Source of the DNA: Saccharibacillus brassicae
GTDB lineage: Bacteria > Bacillota > Bacilli > Paenibacillales > Paenibacillaceae
Reading direction: 5' to 3'
NCBI RefSeq assembly: GCF_006542275.1
Contig: NZ_CP041217.1
Location: 5,396,501-5,460,500 of the forward strand
DNA length: 64,000 nucleotides
The notes under the pieces are model-generated. The model was not told the origin of the DNA. It did not search any database and saw only the letters and a list, made by a program, of their open reading frames with translations. Positions within the stretch are counted from its first letter, which is position 1, and each line of letters starts with the position of its first letter. Both the position numbers and the translations under genes were made by a program. Below are positions 26,658 to 34,687 of this stretch, one piece after another.

Positions 26658-27599
26658 TCAGTCCTTTTCTCGGTCTTGCGCAGGGCGAACCGGATAGGTC
26701 TCGTGTTCCATCGCCAACTGCGTGTTGGGAAAAACGGCTCTCGCTTCGTCCAGCAGAGGCTGGAGCTGCTCAGGATCTTTGTAGCGCGAGCTGAAATGCG
26801 TCAGAATCAATTCGCCCACGCCCGCCTTCTTCGCCGCTTCCGCGGCCTGAACGGCGGTGCTGTGGTAATATTTCTGCGCCAAATCGGCAAATTCGTCGGT
26901 AAACGTCGCTTCGTGCACCAACAGGTCCGCTCCCGCCGCGAGCGGATCGATGCCCGGCGCCGGACGCGTATCGCCCAGAATCGTAACGATGCGGCCGCGC
27001 TTGGGCGGACCGAGCACCTGGTCGGGCGTAATCGTGCGTCCGTCCACCGTAATACTCTCTCCATTCTTAAGCTTACCGTATTCCGGCCCCGGACGCACGC
27101 CCCATTCCCGCAAAAGCTCCATGTTCAGGCTGCCCGGGCGATCTTTTTCCGTCATGCGGTAGCCATAGCTCTCGATCCGGTGTTCCAGCGCCGCCGCTTC
27201 AACCTTGATCTGCTCGTCTTCGAAAATCAAGCCGCCGGCATGCTCCACGATGTCCAGCCCGAACGTCACCCGGCTCTGCGTCGCGCCAAGCGTCACTTCG
27301 AGAAACTGCTTCAGCCCTTGAGGGCCGTATACGGTCAGCGGAGGCGAACCTTCCTGCGAGGAGCGGCTGGACAGCAGCCCCGGCAGGCCGAATACATGGT
27401 CGCCGTGCATATGCGTAATAAATATTTTTTCCAAACGGCTCAGCTTGAGCGGCGAATGCAAAATCTGGTGCTGGGTCGCTTCGCCGCAGTCGAACAGCCA
27501 GGACGAACGCCGTTCCTCCAGCATGCGGAGCGCGACGGAAGTGACGTTTCGCTGCGTGGTGGGCAGTCCCGCATTGGTCCCGAGAAAATAAAGTTCCAC
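26658..27599 (-). CDS. rnz: Ribonuclease Z
   Basis: Metallo-beta-lactamase-fold endonuclease that trims the 3' trailer of tRNA precursors. The zinc motif HMHGDHVFGLPGL is clear, followed by GDTRP, the VHEATF aspartate/glutamate region and LILTHFSSRY. At 313 aa it is the usual size. The start is the GTG at 27599 because AAGGAGGAG lies 7 bases upstream and the protein begins ELYFLGTNAG, as in other RNase Z proteins. The frame is open to 27626 but without support. Confidence 0.95.
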   Translation of the reverse strand: MELYFLGTNAGLPTTQRNVTSVALRMLEERRSSWLFDCGEATQHQILHSPLKLSRLEKIFITHMHGDHVFGLPGLLSSRSSQEGSPPLTVYGPQGLKQFLEVTLGATQSRVTFGLDIVEHAGGLIFEDEQIKVEAAALEHRIESYGYRMTEKDRPGSLNMELLREWGVRPGPEYGKLKNGESITVDGRTITPDQVLGPPKRGRIVTILGDTRPAPGIDPLAAGADLLVHEATFTDEFADLAQKYYHSTAVQAAEAAKKAGVGELILTHFSSRYKDPEQLQPLLDEARAVFPNTQLAMEHETYPVRPAQDREKD

Positions 27600-27706
27600 A
27601 GCCGCACTCCTCCTTTCTGCTTCCATATTCTAAATGATCATTACATACCCGAATACCGATCGGGGTAATCGTGACCGCCGGGCGGCGTCAGACTTGCAAA
27701 CAGGCG

Positions 27707-27737
27707 AAAAAAAGCCCGCCCGCCGCAGCGGGCGGAC
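27707..27737 (-). terminator. Intrinsic terminator of the HAD gene
   Basis: GC-rich ten-base arms (27714-27723 and 27728-27737), then seven T on the minus strand. Confidence 0.88.
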
Positions 27738-27759
27738 GGAACACCGTATCGCCGATTTC

Positions 27760-28569
27760 TCAGGAAACGCGGATTCCGGCCAGCTGAGGCAGGTCGCGCA
27801 GGGATTCGATCTGATGCACAGGCACGATGCCGGAATGGGGCGGACGACCTCCGCGATTGATCCAGACCGACGGAATGCCCGTGTCCAGCGCTCCGCGGAT
27901 ATCCGTGCTCTGCTTGTCGCCGACCATCAGCGCTTCTTCCGGCTCCACGCCGAGCAGGCTCAGCGCATGGCGGAAAATCGCCGGATCGGGTTTGCCTTTG
28001 CCGAACGTACCGGAAATGACGATATGGTCGAAGTAAGGCACGAGCTGCGGAACGCCGTCGAGCTTCTCCTGCTGCAGCGACGGACAGCCGTTCGTCAGCA
28101 GCAGCAGCTTGACTTCGCCTTTGAGCGCGTCGAGCACTTCGTACGTTTCTTCATAGACGTGGGGACGGCTGCGGCGTTCGGCCGCGAACCTGTCGGACAA
28201 CTCGAGCGCAAGCGCTTCGTCTTCGATGCCCAGATCCGCCAGCCCGAGGCGCCAAGCTTCTTTGCGGTACGCCGGAGCGATCTCCTGCAGCTTGCGGAAT
28301 TCCGGCTGTTCGCCTTTGTCAAAATTCGCCCAGAGTCCTTCGAACGGATTGATGCCGATCATCTGGGTAAAAGGGTAGGTGTCGTAGCCGGCGTACAGTT
28401 CGCGTGCACGTCCGCGCACCGCTTCTTCGAACGCCTGCGCGTCGATTCCCGTGCGGCGAGCCGCTTCTTCGGCCACGGCCGCAAAAGATTCCCGAATGCT
28501 GCGCTCGTCCCAAAGCAGCGTATCGTCCAGATCGAAAATTACCGCTTTAACCTCATTGTTCACCGTCAT
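27760..28569 (-). CDS. HAD-IA family hydrolase
   Basis: A 269-aa haloacid dehalogenase-type phosphatase with motif I VIFDLDDTLLWDE, motif II LLLLTNG, motif III GKGKPDP and motif IV MVGDKQSTD. The helical C1 cap between motifs I and II places it with YjjG/YsaA-like phosphatases, acting on nucleotides or small phosphorylated metabolites. The start at 28569 is preferred (AGGGG upstream); the longer frame adds five residues. It has its own terminator. Confidence 0.88.
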   Translation of the reverse strand: MTVNNEVKAVIFDLDDTLLWDERSIRESFAAVAEEAARRTGIDAQAFEEAVRGRARELYAGYDTYPFTQMIGINPFEGLWANFDKGEQPEFRKLQEIAPAYRKEAWRLGLADLGIEDEALALELSDRFAAERRSRPHVYEETYEVLDALKGEVKLLLLTNGCPSLQQEKLDGVPQLVPYFDHIVISGTFGKGKPDPAIFRHALSLLGVEPEEALMVGDKQSTDIRGALDTGIPSVWINRGGRPPHSGIVPVHQIESLRDLPQLAGIRVS

Positions 28570-28632
28570 GTGTCGTCCCCTCACTCTTCCTGTATGGTCT
28601 ACTTCCCGGCAAAGCCCGATTCAACGGCTCGC

Positions 28633-29163
28633 TTACTTCTTCTCGACCGGAATCTGGTGCTGCTCGGCGAATTCCGTCACGCGCGCAGCAATCTCGTCCG
28701 TTTTGAACATTTTAAGGAAGCGCGAGAAAATCCAGTTGGCGCCTTTGCCTTTGGTTTCTACCGTGACGTAGCCTTTTTCGATCCGGAACTTGGCGATATC
28801 GCCGGCCATGATCGTGCGCTCGCGGTTGAAGCGAATCGTGCTCATCCGGTCTTTGCCGATACGCAGGAAAGGCCGGCGCAGGAACATGATGACCGCCAAG
28901 ATGAGATACATTACGATGATGAACCAGTACGACGAGCCCGACGCTTCTTCGACGCCCGACATTTGGGCCGAAATCGTAATGGCCGTCAGGAAAAGGGCGA
29001 TGACCAGCAGGAACACCGGGAACATATAGTTCCGGCCTTTGAACGTATCGAACGACTGGCTTGAAGTGCCCGACCCGCCGATTCGTTCCTGACCCGATTT
29101 TTGCCTGTACGTATTCGTTTTTTGCTGATTTTTGCGAACCTGTCTCTCCCACGAACGGGACAT
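28633..29163 (-). CDS. Conserved two-span membrane protein of unknown function
   Basis: A 176-aa protein. The first 45 residues are polar, basic and Gln-rich. Two transmembrane segments (about 47-66 and 78-95) follow, then an 80-residue cytosolic domain with a short strand-rich stretch IMAGDIAKFRIEKGYVTVET, which resembles a PH-like fold in outline only. AAGGGGG precedes the ATG. No family was recognised. It lies between the HAD gene and the DUF896 gene on the same strand. Confidence 0.7.
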   Translation of the reverse strand: MSRSWERQVRKNQQKTNTYRQKSGQERIGGSGTSSQSFDTFKGRNYMFPVFLLVIALFLTAITISAQMSGVEEASGSSYWFIIVMYLILAVIMFLRRPFLRIGKDRMSTIRFNRERTIMAGDIAKFRIEKGYVTVETKGKGANWIFSRFLKMFKTDEIAARVTEFAEQHQIPVEKK

Positions 29164-29201
29164 GCGTTTTCCCCCTTAAAATAAGTCACTCTATATATAA
29201 G

Positions 29202-29245
29202 AAAAACCCGCCGGTTCGCGGCACTCCCTTTTCCGCGAACCGGCG
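29202..29245 (-). terminator. Intrinsic terminator of the ynzC-like gene
   Basis: Perfect 13-base GC-rich arms (29209-29221 and 29233-29245), then five T on the minus strand. Confidence 0.9.
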
Positions 29246-29314
29246 AGCCGTTTCCGTTCCGGTAAAGCGCTTGCGGAGCAGGTACGCGCTAGCGAGACCT
29301 CATCCGCAAAAAAA

Positions 29315-29518
29315 TCAGTGCAGCTTCGAATCGCTGCCCGGCTCTTCTTCGTCGACCCATTTGATCGTATCGAGTTCCTGCCGGAAATTGCGCCGAACGT
29401 TGCCGAGATACACTTCGCGAAGCTGCGCGCGTTCCTGCGCTTCTTCTTCGGTCAAGCCTTCGGCTTTATGTTTACGGGCCAGTTCGTTGATCCGGCCTAC
29501 CAAAATATCGATATCCAT
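29315..29518 (-). CDS. DUF896 family protein (YnzC-like)
   Basis: A 67-aa helical protein ([18 protein letters not shown] then [15 protein letters not shown]) typical of the DUF896 family, YnzC of Bacillus subtilis. Function is not established, although ynzC lies in the SOS-induced yneA operon there. The ATG at 29518 is chosen over 29581 because of AGGAGGGG six bases upstream. It follows yneA, so the SOS-operon arrangement is conserved, but without the yneB resolvase gene. Confidence 0.88.
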   Translation of the reverse strand: MDIDILVGRINELARKHKAEGLTEEEAQERAQLREVYLGNVRRNFRQELDTIKWVDEEEPGSDSKLH

Positions 29519-29664
29519 ACGTAACCCCTCCTTAATCACCTTGCTTCTATATACTTTCACATGAAAAAAAGAGCTTGTCAAGGCGATAGCCCTGCAAGCT
29601 CCTGCGTTTGGATCAGGTGCGTCGATCGGCGTTCCCGCGCGCTTCGCAACCTGGCGAGCGACGA

Positions 29665-30066
29665 TCAGAAATTCGGAAGAATCAGTTCGTCACCCGCGTG
29701 GATCTCGCTGCCGCTCAATCCGTTCTTCTGTTGGATGCCGGCGATAAAAATACGGGTGTCCGCGCCTGCCGGCTTGCGGCTCTCGGCGATCGACCACAGC
29801 GTATCGCCCGGCGAGACGATGACCGTGCTGACTTCCGCTGCCGGCTTGTCGTTTTGGAACGCGTGCACGACTCCGGTGCCCGCGAACAATCCGATCAGGA
29901 CAAACAGCAGCAGACGCGCTTTGGCGGTCGTACTTCCGCTTCGCCGATAAGCGGGAAACTTCCGATTATGTAAAAAAGACAAGCTGGAAACGGGTCTGCC
30001 GCCGCGCGACTCGGTTGGCGTGCCGGCCGTCTCGTAAATGCTCTTATACGTCGTATATTTTGGCAT
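29665..30066 (-). CDS. yneA: YneA-like cell division suppressor (LysM protein)
   Basis: A 133-aa protein with a single N-terminal membrane segment (about residues 50-67, [19 protein letters not shown]) and a C-terminal LysM domain ([14 protein letters not shown] to ILPNF). YneA delays septation during the SOS response. The gene is divergent from lexA, as in Bacillus. Its own promoter has a LexA-like box in the spacer. The start is ATG 30066 with GGGAGAG upstream. The identification combines domain, topology and locus. Confidence 0.9.
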   Translation of the reverse strand: MPKYTTYKSIYETAGTPTESRGGRPVSSLSFLHNRKFPAYRRSGSTTAKARLLLFVLIGLFAGTGVVHAFQNDKPAAEVSTVIVSPGDTLWSIAESRKPAGADTRIFIAGIQQKNGLSGSEIHAGDELILPNF

Positions 30067-30108
30067 CTTACACACTCTCCCAAACGTTTGTTCTGCCTTC
30101 TGTGAATT

Positions 30109-30137
30109 AATATAGCACGAACATACGTTTCAGGCAA
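30109..30137 (-). promoter_or_regulatory. yneA promoter
   Basis: TTGCCT (30132-30137) and TATATT (30109-30114) on the minus strand are 17 bases apart. The LexA-like box 30118-30131 fills the spacer. Confidence 0.75.
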
Positions 30138-30245
30138 TAGTTTTTGGAACGCTTGTTCGGGAAAATTTGTTCCCCTTTTTATGCGGTCCAAAAAGCGAGC
30201 CCGAACGCCCGTTTGCAAAAAGAACGCTTACTTTCGAACTTACGT

Positions 30246-30274
30246 TTGTACGAACGGAAGTTCTATGCTATAAT
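30246..30274 (+). promoter_or_regulatory. lexA promoter
   Basis: TTGTAC (30246-30251) and a perfect TATAAT (30269-30274), 17 bases apart, overlapping two LexA-like boxes. Confidence 0.8.
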
Positions 30275-30368
30275 TTGCGCGTATAGCATTCGACCGTCTG
30301 TTCGCATGTTTCGGATGCTCATAACTTGAATGACACTACTATAGATTAATGGATGGGGTTGATACGAT

Positions 30369-30995
30369 ATGTCGAAGATATCCATACGCCAACAGGCCAT
30401 TTTGGAATTTATCCGTACTGAAGTCAAATCCAAAGGGTACCCGCCTTCCGTTCGCGAGATTGGCGAAGCGGTAGGACTCGCTTCCAGCTCGACGGTACAC
30501 GGACACCTGGACCGCCTGGAGAAAAAAGGGCTGATCCGCCGCGACCCGACAAAGCCTCGCGCGATCGAGCTGCTCGGTCTGGAAGAGTCGGATACGGGCA
30601 ACCTGTTCGCCTCGACGATCCGGCGCGTTCCGGTCGTCGGCAAAGTCACGGCCGGCGTGCCGATCACGGCAACCGAGAACATCGAAGATTATTTCCCGCT
30701 TCCGCAGACGATGGTCGGCGACGATCAGGTGTTCATGCTGTCGGTCATCGGAGACAGCATGATCGAAGCCGGCATCAACAGCGGCGACTACGTCGTCGTA
30801 CGCCAGCAGCAGACGGCCAATAACGGCGATATCGTGGTGGCGATGACCGAAGAAGACGAAGCGACGGTCAAAACGTTCTACAAGGAGAAGGATCATATTC
30901 GCCTTCAGCCGGAGAACCCGACTTACGAACCGCTTCGCTTGACACACGTGACGATTCTTGGCAAAGTCGTCGGTTTGTTCCGTAACTTCCATTGA
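30369..30995 (+). CDS. lexA: LexA repressor
   Basis: SOS master repressor of 208 aa. The N-terminal winged helix-turn-helix (residues 1-65, [20 protein letters not shown]) binds the boxes upstream. The C-terminal domain has the Ala95-Gly96 self-cleavage bond (TAGVP), catalytic Ser130 in GDSM and Lys168 in TVKTF. RecA filaments trigger cleavage after DNA damage. It is divergent from yneA, shares the boxes at 30081-30304, and is followed by a terminator. Confidence 0.98.
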   Translation: MSKISIRQQAILEFIRTEVKSKGYPPSVREIGEAVGLASSSTVHGHLDRLEKKGLIRRDPTKPRAIELLGLEESDTGNLFASTIRRVPVVGKVTAGVPITATENIEDYFPLPQTMVGDDQVFMLSVIGDSMIEAGINSGDYVVVRQQQTANNGDIVVAMTEEDEATVKTFYKEKDHIRLQPENPTYEPLRLTHVTILGKVVGLFRNFH

Positions 30996-31033
30996 GTCTG
31001 GGAGGATCATCCGACCTTTACCGCTCCAACTAG

Positions 31034-31065
31034 AAAACTCCCCCGAAATCGGAGGAGTTTTTTTG
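31034..31065 (+). terminator. Intrinsic terminator of lexA
   Basis: Arms around 31036-31046 and 31049-31059 pair with one mismatch and run into seven T on the plus strand. Confidence 0.88.
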
Positions 31066-31147
31066 TGCGATATGGGCGGCTTGCGAATAAGAGTTTCCCG
31101 CTTAAGAGGTTCCCGTTCAAATTCCATCTCATTTAAGGAGGATCGTC

Positions 31148-31324
31148 ATGGCCGATCTGATGACTGTTTCTTTTCTACTGTTCGCGGTATCCGCGGTGCT
31201 TGGCGGCATTGCCGTCTACCGCCGCCGCCCGCGGCAGGTTCGGATCTACTTCGGCGCGGCGCTGATCAGTCTGCTGCTTGTCTTCGCCGCTCTGGTGGCT
31301 CTGTCCCTGTCGGACGGCGCTTGA
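31148..31324 (+). CDS. Small two-span membrane protein (58 aa)
   Basis: Open frame ATG 31148 to TGA 31322, with AAGGAGG seven bases upstream, a strong reason to accept it. Residues 4-22 and 34-54 are hydrophobic, separated by a basic YRRRPRQVR loop that should face the cytosol. No family was recognised. Its 3' end overlaps the 3' end of the convergent winged-helix-like gene by 59 bases. It may belong to the lexA neighbourhood, but no LexA box was seen directly upstream. Confidence 0.7.
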   Translation: MADLMTVSFLLFAVSAVLGGIAVYRRRPRQVRIYFGAALISLLLVFAALVALSLSDGA

Positions 31325-31658
31325 CCGTCGAACCTGTCGGTTGAGGCAGCGCCCGCTGCGTCCGATTCCCGGGCGGGCGGGGCAGCTTGCGCGTGTCCGC
31401 CGCCGAAGTGCCGAATCTCGGCGGCGGCGTCTTCGGCCGTTCGTACGCTTTGCGCAGCAGCACGATATGCTGCATCGATGACTTGTCGAGCCAACGGATA
31501 TAGGCGGCCTGTTCGAGATTGATCAGCGCAATCGTAACTTCGCGAAAAGCCCCGCCGCTGCGGCGGATCAATCGCGCCATCGACAACCAACGGAAAGCGC
31601 CCCAGCGATGACGGCGCAAAATGCCAAGAACTTTCAACTCCAGTCCATTCATGTCCAC
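31266..31658 (-). CDS. Winged-helix-like small protein, predicted SOS-regulated
   Basis: A 130-aa protein starting GTG at 31658 (GGGAGGG seven bases upstream); the ATG two codons later is an alternative. Residues 1-75 are compact and helical (ELKVLGILRRHRWGAFRWLS, EVTIALINLEQAAYIRWL), suggesting a winged-helix fold. The last 50 are Pro/Arg-rich, basic and probably disordered. The promoter region carries two LexA-like boxes around a TATAAT. No known family was recognised. It might be a DNA-binding damage-response factor; that is inference. Confidence 0.65.
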   Translation of the reverse strand: MDMNGLELKVLGILRRHRWGAFRWLSMARLIRRSGGAFREVTIALINLEQAAYIRWLDKSSMQHIVLLRKAYERPKTPPPRFGTSAADTRKLPRPPGNRTQRALPQPTGSTVKRRPTGTEPPERRRQAAD

Positions 31659-31717
31659 AAACACACCCTCCCGGCCCCTCGATCGAATCGCATCAGGCAG
31701 TTCCCTCACAACCGATC

Positions 31718-31754
31718 GGAACGTATGTTTGTATTATAAGCGAACACGCGTTCT
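31718..31754 (-). promoter_or_regulatory. Promoter with two LexA-like boxes upstream of the winged-helix gene
   Basis: Boxes at 31718-31731 (8 of 10 fixed positions of CGAAC-N4-GTTCG) and 31741-31754 (9 of 10) flank a minus-strand TATAAT at 31733-31738. No good -35 was seen, as the upstream box occupies its place. Confidence 0.75.
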
Positions 31755-31769
31755 TTTTCCACTCCAAAT

Positions 31770-32732
31770 TCACAGCTTCGGGTAGACGTTCAGCGCGTCG
31801 AGGATATGGTAAGGCTTCGTCCACGGCGTTCCGTCCGCTCCCGCAGTGACGAGAATGTACGATCTGCCGTTTTTGACCGCAAGCGACGCCAGGCACAGCC
31901 CTGCCGCCCGGGTATAGCCCGTTTTGCCGCCCAAAATTTTGCCGCCTTTGAACTGCAGCGTCGGAGCGCTCTCGGACAGCGTGCTGCGCACGGTTAGTCC
32001 GTTCGGATGGCTGTTGGTCGCGCCGATCGCATGTTTCTCCGTCGTGATCAGTTTGCGGAACGTGGCGTTTTTGAGTCCGGCCCGCAGCAGGATCGACATG
32101 TCTTTGACGGTCGTATAATGGTTCGGATCGTGCAGACCGGTCACGTTGGCGAAATGTGTATGCGTCATGCCCAGCTTTTTCGCTTTTTGATTCATCTTTT
32201 TGACAAATGCCGCTTCCGACCCTGCCACCGCGTAGGCCAGTCCCATCGAAGCGTCCGCCCCGGAAGGCAGCATCGACCCGTAGAGCAGATCGATTCCTTT
32301 CACTTTTTCGCCCGGCAGGAAGCCGGCCATCGAAGCGCCTTCTTTTTTGAGCGCGGGAAAAATAGACGCCGGCAGCGTAATTTTCTTCTGTTTGTCCGGC
32401 AAGCCTTCGAGCGCCACGAGCACCGTCATCATCTTGGTCATTGAAGCGGGATAGACCTTTTGGTTGATATTTTTTTTCATCCGCATCTGCCCGTTGTTCA
32501 AATCGATCAGGATCGCGTTCGAACTGTAGAGGCCGCTCGTAAGATTCGACGCCGACAACAGCGACGACGCAGATCGCGAAGCGACACTCGTCTCCCCGGC
32601 AGGCGACGCCTGCGCCGGCTCGGCCGCAGCGGTGCTCCCTCCGATCGCAAGCGCCAGTACCGCCGACAACATCGCTCCTCGTTTGGAACGAACGGCACCC
32701 GATCGGCTCTTTTTATACGTAAACAGCGGCAA
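31770..32732 (-). CDS. D-alanyl-D-alanine carboxypeptidase (low-molecular-weight PBP)
   Basis: Trims the terminal D-Ala of peptidoglycan stem peptides outside the membrane. N-terminal signal peptide (hydrophobic 20-35, then Ala/Ser-rich). The serine motif SMTK begins at Ser97, SGADAS stands for the second motif (Asn of SxN replaced by Ala), and KTG is in GGKTGYTRAAG. At 320 aa it lacks the long C-terminal amphipathic anchor of DacA. The preferred start is TTG 32732 behind GGGGGAG. ATG 32771 with AGGA upstream is possible and adds 13 residues. It lies just after coaA. Confidence 0.88.
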   Translation of the reverse strand: MPLFTYKKSRSGAVRSKRGAMLSAVLALAIGGSTAAAEPAQASPAGETSVASRSASSLLSASNLTSGLYSSNAILIDLNNGQMRMKKNINQKVYPASMTKMMTVLVALEGLPDKQKKITLPASIFPALKKEGASMAGFLPGEKVKGIDLLYGSMLPSGADASMGLAYAVAGSEAAFVKKMNQKAKKLGMTHTHFANVTGLHDPNHYTTVKDMSILLRAGLKNATFRKLITTEKHAIGATNSHPNGLTVRSTLSESAPTLQFKGGKILGGKTGYTRAAGLCLASLAVKNGRSYILVTAGADGTPWTKPYHILDALNVYPKL

Positions 32733-32779
32733 AACAAACTCCCCCTTCGTTATTTCGACTCTCTTTTTCATACCCCGTC

Positions 32780-33703
32780 CTACAAATCTTTTAAAAACAC
32801 GCGGTGAATCTGATGGTCCGGCCCTTTGCTCAGCACCAGGTCGGCCCGGCCGCGCGTCGGCAAAATATTCTCGTTCAAATTGAGCAGGTTGATCGTCTCC
32901 CAAATATTCGTCGCGCGCTCGACCGCTTCGCGCTCTGTCAACTCCGCATAGCGGTGAAAATACGAAGACGGATCGCGAAACGCGGTCCGGTGCAGCAGCA
33001 AAAAGCGATCGATGTACCAGTTGCGGATTTCTTGCTCCTCGGCGTCGATATAGACGGAAAAATCGAAAAAGTCGCTGACGAACACCGGCTGTCCTTTGCT
33101 CACCTGAAGCACGTTGACGCCTTCAACGATCAAAATGTCCGGACTGTCCACGATCTCGCTTCGGTCCGGCAGCACGTCATACGTGACATGCGAATAGACG
33201 GGCGCTTCCACCTGACGTTCGCCGGCCCGGACCCGGGTCAGGAAGTCGAGCAGCTTTTTGGTATCGTAGCTTTCCGGAAATCCTTTTCGGGCCATCAGCC
33301 CTTTCTCTTCCAGCACCCGCGTCGGATACAAAAAACCGTCCGTCGTGACCAGGTCGACCGTCGGATGGTGCTCCCACCGCGACAGCAGCGTCTGCAGCAG
33401 GCGCGCGACGGTGCTTTTGCCGACGGCCACGCTGCCTGCCACCCCGATGATGAACGGCTTATGTACCGGCTCGCAGCCGAGAAAAGCGCTCGTGACCTCG
33501 TCCAAATACTGCGCCGCCCGGACTTTGAGATTGATCAGCCTCGTCAGCGGAATATAGATCTCTTCGACCTCTTGCAGCGAAATTTTATCGTTTAACCCTT
33601 TGATCCGCTGCAGTTCTTCTTCAGACAACCGTAATGGCGTCCGGCTCCGCAAAGCGGCCCACCGGGCCCGGTCGAATTCGACATAACTTCCGTAAGCATT
33701 CAT
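32780..33703 (-). CDS. coaA: Type I pantothenate kinase
   Basis: Phosphorylates pantothenate, the first step of coenzyme A synthesis. Walker [18 protein letters not shown], the [10 protein letters not shown] catalytic Asp region and the [11 protein letters not shown] stretch are typical of bacterial CoaA. At 307 aa it is full length. The start [15 protein letters not shown] at 33703 resembles other CoaA proteins; a GTG six codons upstream (33721) is an alternative. The dacA-type gene starts 9-48 bases after its stop, so they may be co-transcribed. Confidence 0.95.
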   Translation of the reverse strand: MNAYGSYVEFDRARWAALRSRTPLRLSEEELQRIKGLNDKISLQEVEEIYIPLTRLINLKVRAAQYLDEVTSAFLGCEPVHKPFIIGVAGSVAVGKSTVARLLQTLLSRWEHHPTVDLVTTDGFLYPTRVLEEKGLMARKGFPESYDTKKLLDFLTRVRAGERQVEAPVYSHVTYDVLPDRSEIVDSPDILIVEGVNVLQVSKGQPVFVSDFFDFSVYIDAEEQEIRNWYIDRFLLLHRTAFRDPSSYFHRYAELTEREAVERATNIWETINLLNLNENILPTRGRADLVLSKGPDHQIHRVFLKDL

Positions 33704-33880
33704 GTTGGACCGATCCCTCACTCACTTAGACAAAGTAACTCTAGTCTATCAAATTGGGGCAGGTTTGAACATGCGAGAATGGCAGGCTGCGAAAAGAAGA
33801 CCGAAAAAGACCGTGTTTCTCCCTTCTCCCCGATTCTGGTAAACTAAATAAAGTCCCTACCGGGCCAAGGAGGATTAACG

Positions 33881-34507
33881 ATGACTAAACTTTTCCGGGT
33901 CATGGCAGCCGCGGCTCTGCTGACCGGCCTGCTGACCGGCCTGCTGTCCGCCTGTACCGCCGATACGCCGGATCCGCTGACCGCTGCGCAAGATATAAGG
34001 AAAGCCGAAGACGTGCCTGCAGTAGACACGGCCGAGCCAGGCGAGGTAACGGATGCGCCAGGTCTGACCGTGCAGCAGTTCGAAGAACGCTTCAATACAA
34101 AAGCCGCGGAAGTCGGAGCGAAAATGAATCTGGAGCCTTCGACATTCTCGCAAGGATCGATCCCAAATACGTTTCAATATGCGATTACCGCCAATCTGAT
34201 TCTGACCGGCACGCTCAATCCGGCGGACGATTCGGTACGTGCCGCAAGCCTGCTGACGCAGGGCGACGGCAGCGAAGCGACGAGCGCGCACTTTTTTACC
34301 GCAATGTCGCTCGTCATGCTTACGATGGACCCGAGCCTCGATCTGGATCAGGTCACCGAAATTGCCGACTCTCTCAAGATGACGGAAGCGGATGCCGATT
34401 TCTCTTCCATTAACGAGACTACCGAACGCAGCGGTCTGCGCTACCGGATCGAAGGTTCAAAAGAAGGCGCCGTGCAGTTCAGTGTCGAAATCCCCCTCGA
34501 TAATTGA
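33881..34507 (+). CDS. Lipoprotein of unknown function
   Basis: A 208-aa exported lipoprotein. The lipobox LLSAC puts the acylated cysteine at residue 25, after a hydrophobic stretch with a TGLLTGLL internal repeat. The mature part starts with an acidic low-complexity linker and has a domain near residues 60-208 with no recognised family. AAGGAGG lies seven bases before the ATG. It shares a bidirectional terminator with the convergent ilvD. Confidence 0.8.
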   Translation: MTKLFRVMAAAALLTGLLTGLLSACTADTPDPLTAAQDIRKAEDVPAVDTAEPGEVTDAPGLTVQQFEERFNTKAAEVGAKMNLEPSTFSQGSIPNTFQYAITANLILTGTLNPADDSVRAASLLTQGDGSEATSAHFFTAMSLVMLTMDPSLDLDQVTEIADSLKMTEADADFSSINETTERSGLRYRIEGSKEGAVQFSVEIPLDN

Positions 34508-34597
34508 AGCGGATTGTTCCAGCGGTCTTCAGGCGAGACATCCCCGCGCGTCAGAAGACATCCGGGCGAATGAGGCAAGACGTTCGCGGCAGCACGC

Positions 34598-34632
34598 AAA
34601 AAGGCTCTCCGGATATCCCGGAGAGCCTTTTC
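34598..34632. terminator. Bidirectional terminator between the lipoprotein gene and ilvD
   Basis: Perfect 14-base arms (34599-34612 and 34618-34631) with A and T ends, so it can stop transcription from both sides. Confidence 0.92.
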
Positions 34633-34687
34633 CTGTTCGCCTATCCCCTATATACCATTCCAAACGTTCAAACGTCAGATGCGGCGC

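Larger units (their letters stand above)
30081..30304. promoter_or_regulatory. Six LexA-like boxes in the yneA-lexA intergenic region
   Basis: Boxes of the form CGAAC-N4-GTTCG lie at 30081-30094, 30118-30131, 30202-30215, 30235-30248, 30251-30264 and 30291-30304, matching 8, 8, 9, 9, 9 and 9 of the ten fixed positions. The second lies exactly in the spacer of the yneA promoter. The fourth and fifth flank the lexA -35 region, and the sixth is downstream of the lexA -10. This layout implies autorepression of lexA and LexA control of yneA. Confidence 0.9.

Noticed and set aside
30339-31127. A 262-codon minus-strand frame opposite lexA
   Set aside because: Antisense shadow of lexA and its terminator.
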